Assembly (NCBI GenBank): GCA_009843625.1
Contig: VYDD01000251.1
Location: forward strand, 1-8,952
Length of the DNA stretch: 8,952 bases
DNA from: Gammaproteobacteria bacterium
GTDB lineage: Bacteria; Gemmatimonadota; Gemmatimonadetes; Longimicrobiales; Gaopeijiaceae
Direction of reading: 5' to 3'
The translations under genes and the position numbers were made by a program. This document shows, one piece after another, positions 6,127-8,952 of the stretch (position 1 is its first letter; the number at the start of each line of letters is the position of its first letter). The notes beneath the pieces are model-generated. The model ran no database searches and was not told the origin of the DNA. It saw only the letters and a list, made by a program, of their open reading frames with translations.

Positions 6127-8003
6127 AGGTGCCGATCCAGGAAAGCCAGCATCCTCGGCATCCACTGGAGCCGGGCGGCCCGGCCCGCAACATCATCGTA
6201 CCGCTCGTAGGTGACCGGCTTGTAGTAGCGGGCGGCCTCCGTGGCGAACGCCCGCATCTGCACGTCGCCCTCGCCGGCGATGATCAGCAGAGGCATCCCG
6301 ACATCCTGCGCGAACAGCGTGGGAGACGCCCGCCGGAAGGTCTCGCGGTTCTCCGTAAGCAGGCCGAGTTCGTACTGGTACATGTTGATGTTGGCCAGAG
6401 CCGACTCGCTCTCCACCAGTTGAATGCGGTTGGCGTATCCCTCCCGCAGGGGCACGGCGGCCCGGAAGGCGTCCGGGGCGAACGTGCTCGCGGCGAAGCT
6501 CAGATAGGCTCCGTAGCTCACGCCCGTGACCGCGACGCGGTCGCCGTCGATGTCGGGCAATGTGCCGAGATACCTCGCGCCGGCCACGACATCATCCAGA
6601 TCACACCGCGCCCAGCACCCGTTGTTCGCCTCCTCGTGCTCCCAGCCGAAGCCTGAGCTCCCTCGGATGTTGGGCGCCAGAACTGCGTATCCGTGCTTGA
6701 TGAAGTAGTGGGCGTCGGCGTGTCGCCTCCATCCATCCTCGAACTGCGAAGAAGGTCCTCCATGGACCCAGACGATGGCCGGATACCCGCCGGGCGGCGG
6801 AGGCTCGGGAGGCCGGAACAGGTAGGAGTTGATGGTGAGCCCGTCGTTCTCGTAGCTCACCCGTTCGGGCATGAAGAAAGCGTCGGCCAGCGACGGATCC
6901 GGCAACGAGTGCGTCAGGCGGGTCGGCTCGCCGCCGGCCGCATCCATGACGAACAGGTCCGGGACCTGCGCCGGAGTGTCGAAGGTGAAGGCGATGCGGC
7001 TGCCGTCCGGTGACCACGCCGGGTTCGCCACGAGGCCCATCTCCGGAGCGAAGAGGGTCTGGACGGTCCCGTCGTCCACCGAGGCAATCCGCAGAATCTG
7101 CCGGCCCCTCAGGTTGGACGTGTACGCGACCCTGGCGCCGTCGGGAGACCAGCGGGCGTAGCCCCGGAACGGCTTCTGGGAGCTCTGATCGGCTGCTTCG
7201 GGCGCGAGCGGACGAGGCTCTCCGCCCTCCATCGGCGCGAGCCACCAGTTGATCCAGCCGCTGCGGTAGGAGCGGAACAGCACCAGGTCGCCTCTCGGTG
7301 AGACCTGGCCAGGCCCGAACTCCTGGCCGGTGCGATAGTCCATCCAGTCGCGGTCGCTCACGATTAGACGCTCGCGGGCGCCGGTGGCGGCGTCTATGGA
7401 GATGACGTCGTGGTGGATCCACCACTGATCCATGCGCACGAACACGATCCTGGAACCGTCCGGCGTCCAGGTGGGCTGCACGTCGTAGCGGGTGTCGGTG
7501 GTGAGCCGCTTCACCTGTCCCTCCGGCACCGACACCGTGTAGATGTCGTAGTTGCCGCGCAGCGAGTTGGAGAAGACGATGTGCCCCCCGTCAGGGGACC
7601 AGCTCCAGGAAAGCGTGCGGGCACCGAGGTCGGTCAACTGGAGCGCGCGCTGCTCGGAGAGGGACCAGAGCCAGAGTTCCTGCCCGTCGCCGGATGCGCT
7701 CGACACGTAGCCGATCCACGCGCCGTCCGGGGAGTACGCCGGGTTGGTGACGGCCTCCACCGGGATCGCCCCGGGATCGCCGCCATCGCCGTCGACGGTC
7801 CACAGGGTGTCGCGCCCGAGGAAGAGAATCGTCGAACCGTCTGGGGACCAGTCGGGCACGGCTCCGTCCACGAGGGAGCTCGTTGACACGAACTCCTCCA
7901 GGGTGAAGTCGCCGCGGGTGCGGGTGGACGCGGGCGTGCCGCTGGTTTCCGCGCAGGCCGCGCCGGAGAGAGCAACGAGGAATGCCAACAGCGCTCGCTT
8001 CAT
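6099..8003 (-). CDS. S9 family (prolyl oligopeptidase-like) protein with PD40 propeller; catalytic His not found
   Basis: The 634-residue protein starts at ATG 8003 behind a strong GGGAGG site. Residues 1-17 form a signal peptide ending in GAAC, possibly lipidated at Cys17, so it is an envelope protein. Seven PD40 (WD40-like) repeats with the SPDG signature lie near 51, 90, 135, 179, 234, 285 and 330 and should form a seven-bladed propeller. The alpha/beta hydrolase domain (about 385-630) has HGGP (414-417, oxyanion region), GVSYG (494-498) with nucleophile Ser496, and GEGD with Asp580. The usual EGHGF-type loop with the catalytic histidine is absent: the place reads YDDVAGRAARLQW (602-614), and the only later histidine is His625 in the last helix. 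S9 enzymes cleave short peptides or release N-terminal dipeptides; here activity is doubtful. It is the last gene of a leftward cluster, 10 bases after the hydrolase. Confidence 0.92.
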   Translation of the reverse strand: MKRALLAFLVALSGAACAETSGTPASTRTRGDFTLEEFVSTSSLVDGAVPDWSPDGSTILFLGRDTLWTVDGDGGDPGAIPVEAVTNPAYSPDGAWIGYVSSASGDGQELWLWSLSEQRALQLTDLGARTLSWSWSPDGGHIVFSNSLRGNYDIYTVSVPEGQVKRLTTDTRYDVQPTWTPDGSRIVFVRMDQWWIHHDVISIDAATGARERLIVSDRDWMDYRTGQEFGPGQVSPRGDLVLFRSYRSGWINWWLAPMEGGEPRPLAPEAADQSSQKPFRGYARWSPDGARVAYTSNLRGRQILRIASVDDGTVQTLFAPEMGLVANPAWSPDGSRIAFTFDTPAQVPDLFVMDAAGGEPTRLTHSLPDPSLADAFFMPERVSYENDGLTINSYLFRPPEPPPPGGYPAIVWVHGGPSSQFEDGWRRHADAHYFIKHGYAVLAPNIRGSSGFGWEHEEANNGCWARCDLDDVVAGARYLGTLPDIDGDRVAVTGVSYGAYLSFAASTFAPDAFRAAVPLREGYANRIQLVESESALANINMYQYELGLLTENRETFRRASPTLFAQDVGMPLLIIAGEGDVQMRAFATEAARYYKPVTYERYDDVAGRAARLQWMPRMLAFLDRHLTADVDLWP

Positions 8004-8008
8004 CGGAG

Positions 8009-8014
8009 CCTCCC
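8009..8014 (-). promoter_or_regulatory. Ribosome binding site of the S9 gene, abutting the upstream stop
   Basis: On the minus strand GGGAGG lies 5 bases before ATG 8003 and touches the TAG stop (8016-8014) of the hydrolase gene. This is the clearest Shine-Dalgarno sequence in the window and suggests translational coupling. Confidence 0.75.
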
Positions 8015-8859
8015 TACTCTGGAGCCGGCACTGGGGGGAACGCTCCCGTCCTGAGGAATTCGATCACCGCATCCGTGGTGAAGCGATCGTTCATCAGGAA
8101 GGTGTGGGACCGGGGGACCACGATCAGCGGCACGTCCTCGATTCTGGTGTTGTCGACGCCGACCATGCCGTCGTCGGGGCCCGGGATGAGCGCCGAACCG
8201 ATGGGGTTGAGGCTGCGGTTTCCCGCGATGATTCCGACCTCGTACTCCGGGGGAGGCAGGCTTGCCGGGATGCCGGTTTCGTCGGTGCCCAGGCCCCTCC
8301 CCGCCGGTCCCAGGAGGTGCCCGAGTTCCTGCTCCCGGAACCAGTCCGCCACTTCGCTCCCCTGGTTGGGAGGCGCGAGCAGGACCACCCGTCCCAGGGA
8401 CTCGGGTGGGGTGTCGGCCAGGTAGCGGCGGATCACGAGCCCGCCGAGCGAGTGGCCCACGAAGTGAACGCGCGGAGCCGCGGCGCAGCAGGCCGACACC
8501 TCGGCGGCGAGCGTTTCGGCATGTTCGGCGAGGGTTCCGCCGCGCGAGTCGTAGTCCACGTTGGTGACATCGTAGCCGGCCCACTCGAGCCGCTCGGCAA
8601 GCAGGGCCATGGACGCCCGGGTGCGTCCGAGCCCGTGCATGAGGACGACGGACTCCTGCGCTGATCCCGTTCCAGTCCGATACCCGAAGACGGCGGCCGC
8701 CGCAAGAACAACGCAACAGCCGACGAGCAGGGCATTCGACGGCCGCGGCCCGCGGGGATTCCGGCTGCTCGCGTGCCGCGTGGACTTCACACGGCGATCA
8801 GCGGCTCCCCGCCAATCCTGCAACCTCCTTCGGAGCGTCTGCCAGACCTCAACCAGCAC
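8014..8859 (-). CDS. Membrane-anchored alpha/beta hydrolase (lipase/esterase-like)
   Basis: The longest frame starts at TTG 8886 (290 residues). GTG 8859 is preferred (281 residues) because it follows the previous gene's stop by 7 bases and has GGTGA at suitable spacing; GTG 8790 is also possible. Numbers below are from TTG 8886. An Arg-rich N-terminal tail (about 15-50) precedes one hydrophobic segment (52-68), giving an N-in membrane anchor with a periplasmic domain. The hydrolase domain shows MHGLGR (83-88, oxyanion loop), GHSLGG (144-149) with nucleophile Ser146, PDDGMVGVDN (237-246) with an acid at Asp238 or Asp239, and SHTFLMND (260-267) with His261. The triad is therefore complete. The order and the HGLGR start resemble small triacylglycerol lipase/PGAP1-like esterases. 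The substrate is unknown. It is tightly linked to the downstream S9 gene. Confidence 0.87.
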   Translation of the reverse strand: MLVEVWQTLRRRLQDWRGAADRRVKSTRHASSRNPRGPRPSNALLVGCCVVLAAAAVFGYRTGTGSAQESVVLMHGLGRTRASMALLAERLEWAGYDVTNVDYDSRGGTLAEHAETLAAEVSACCAAAPRVHFVGHSLGGLVIRRYLADTPPESLGRVVLLAPPNQGSEVADWFREQELGHLLGPAGRGLGTDETGIPASLPPPEYEVGIIAGNRSLNPIGSALIPGPDDGMVGVDNTRIEDVPLIVVPRSHTFLMNDRFTTDAVIEFLRTGAFPPVPAPE

Positions 8860-8866
8860 CGTCGAT

Positions 8867-8952
8867 TCACCCGTGCAGAGCCTCAATGCGCTCGACCATC
8901 TCCGTGGATTCCCGCGGCCCGAATAATCCCCCCAGGATCATGGCCGCGGGAA
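8867..8952 (-). CDS. C-terminal tail of an unidentified gene (enters from right edge)
   Basis: A leftward frame is open from the window edge and ends at TGA 8869-8867. It gives about 28 codons, with a tail that includes AAMILGGLFGPREST and ends in VERIEALHG. The stop lies 7 bases before the preferred GTG start of the hydrolase, or overlaps the longer TTG start, which is the usual arrangement of genes in one transcript. An ATG in this frame (codon 4 of the visible part) could also begin a tiny peptide, but a tail of a longer gene is more likely. Too little is present to name a family. Confidence 0.5.
   Translation of the reverse strand, partial: PAAMILGGLFGPRESTEMVERIEALHG

Noticed and set aside
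6601..7425. 274-codon frame on the minus strand inside the S9 gene
   Set aside because: It is a shifted reading of the PD40 and hydrolase region. The main frame carries all seven SPDG repeats and the catalytic motifs.

Overview
The window is GC-rich, gene-dense bacterial DNA from a Gram-negative (diderm) organism. The evidence is a lipid A pathway phosphoesterase of the LpxH type, several signal peptides and lipoboxes, and membrane-anchored hydrolases. Three things together suggest Gemmatimonadota or a related uncultured high-GC lineage: a paired M16 protease locus, an S9 peptidase with a PD40 propeller, and a DUF5683-like protein. That placement is an inference from gene style, not from any marker gene. 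No mobile element, tRNA, rRNA or CRISPR array was seen.

Layout. At the left edge is the 5' part of a leftward putative lipoprotein (1-412). It is divergent from a rightward UDP-2,3-diacylglucosamine diphosphatase-like gene (478-1257), and a 65-base gap between them carries a plausible promoter. That gene converges with a leftward DUF5683-like membrane protein (1254-1907), and their stop codons overlap. A 374-base divergent intergenic region (1911-2284) follows. Next comes a rightward cluster: a zinc-site M16 peptidase (2285-3958), a lipoprotein M16 homologue lacking the zinc site that overlaps it by ATGA (3955-5487), and a RimJ/RimL-like GNAT acetyltransferase (5531-6076). A leftward cluster converges on it: the tail of an unidentified gene at the right edge (8867-8952), a membrane-anchored alpha/beta hydrolase (8014-8859), and an S9 prolyl-oligopeptidase-family protein (6099-8003). 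The last two are only 10 bases apart.

How the genes fit together. The common theme is the cell envelope: lipid A synthesis, two or more lipoproteins, and periplasmic proteases and hydrolases. The two M16 proteins look like a split enzyme. The first has the complete zinc site; the second has none, but it has the C-terminal substrate-binding motif and probably a lipid anchor. The S9 protein keeps its serine and aspartate but lacks a recognisable catalytic histidine, so it may be inactive or unusual. The most distinctive sequence feature is three tandem 15-base units encoding the hydrophobic core of the second M16 protein's signal peptide. No wholly new system is evident; most of the window is ordinary chromosomal sequence.
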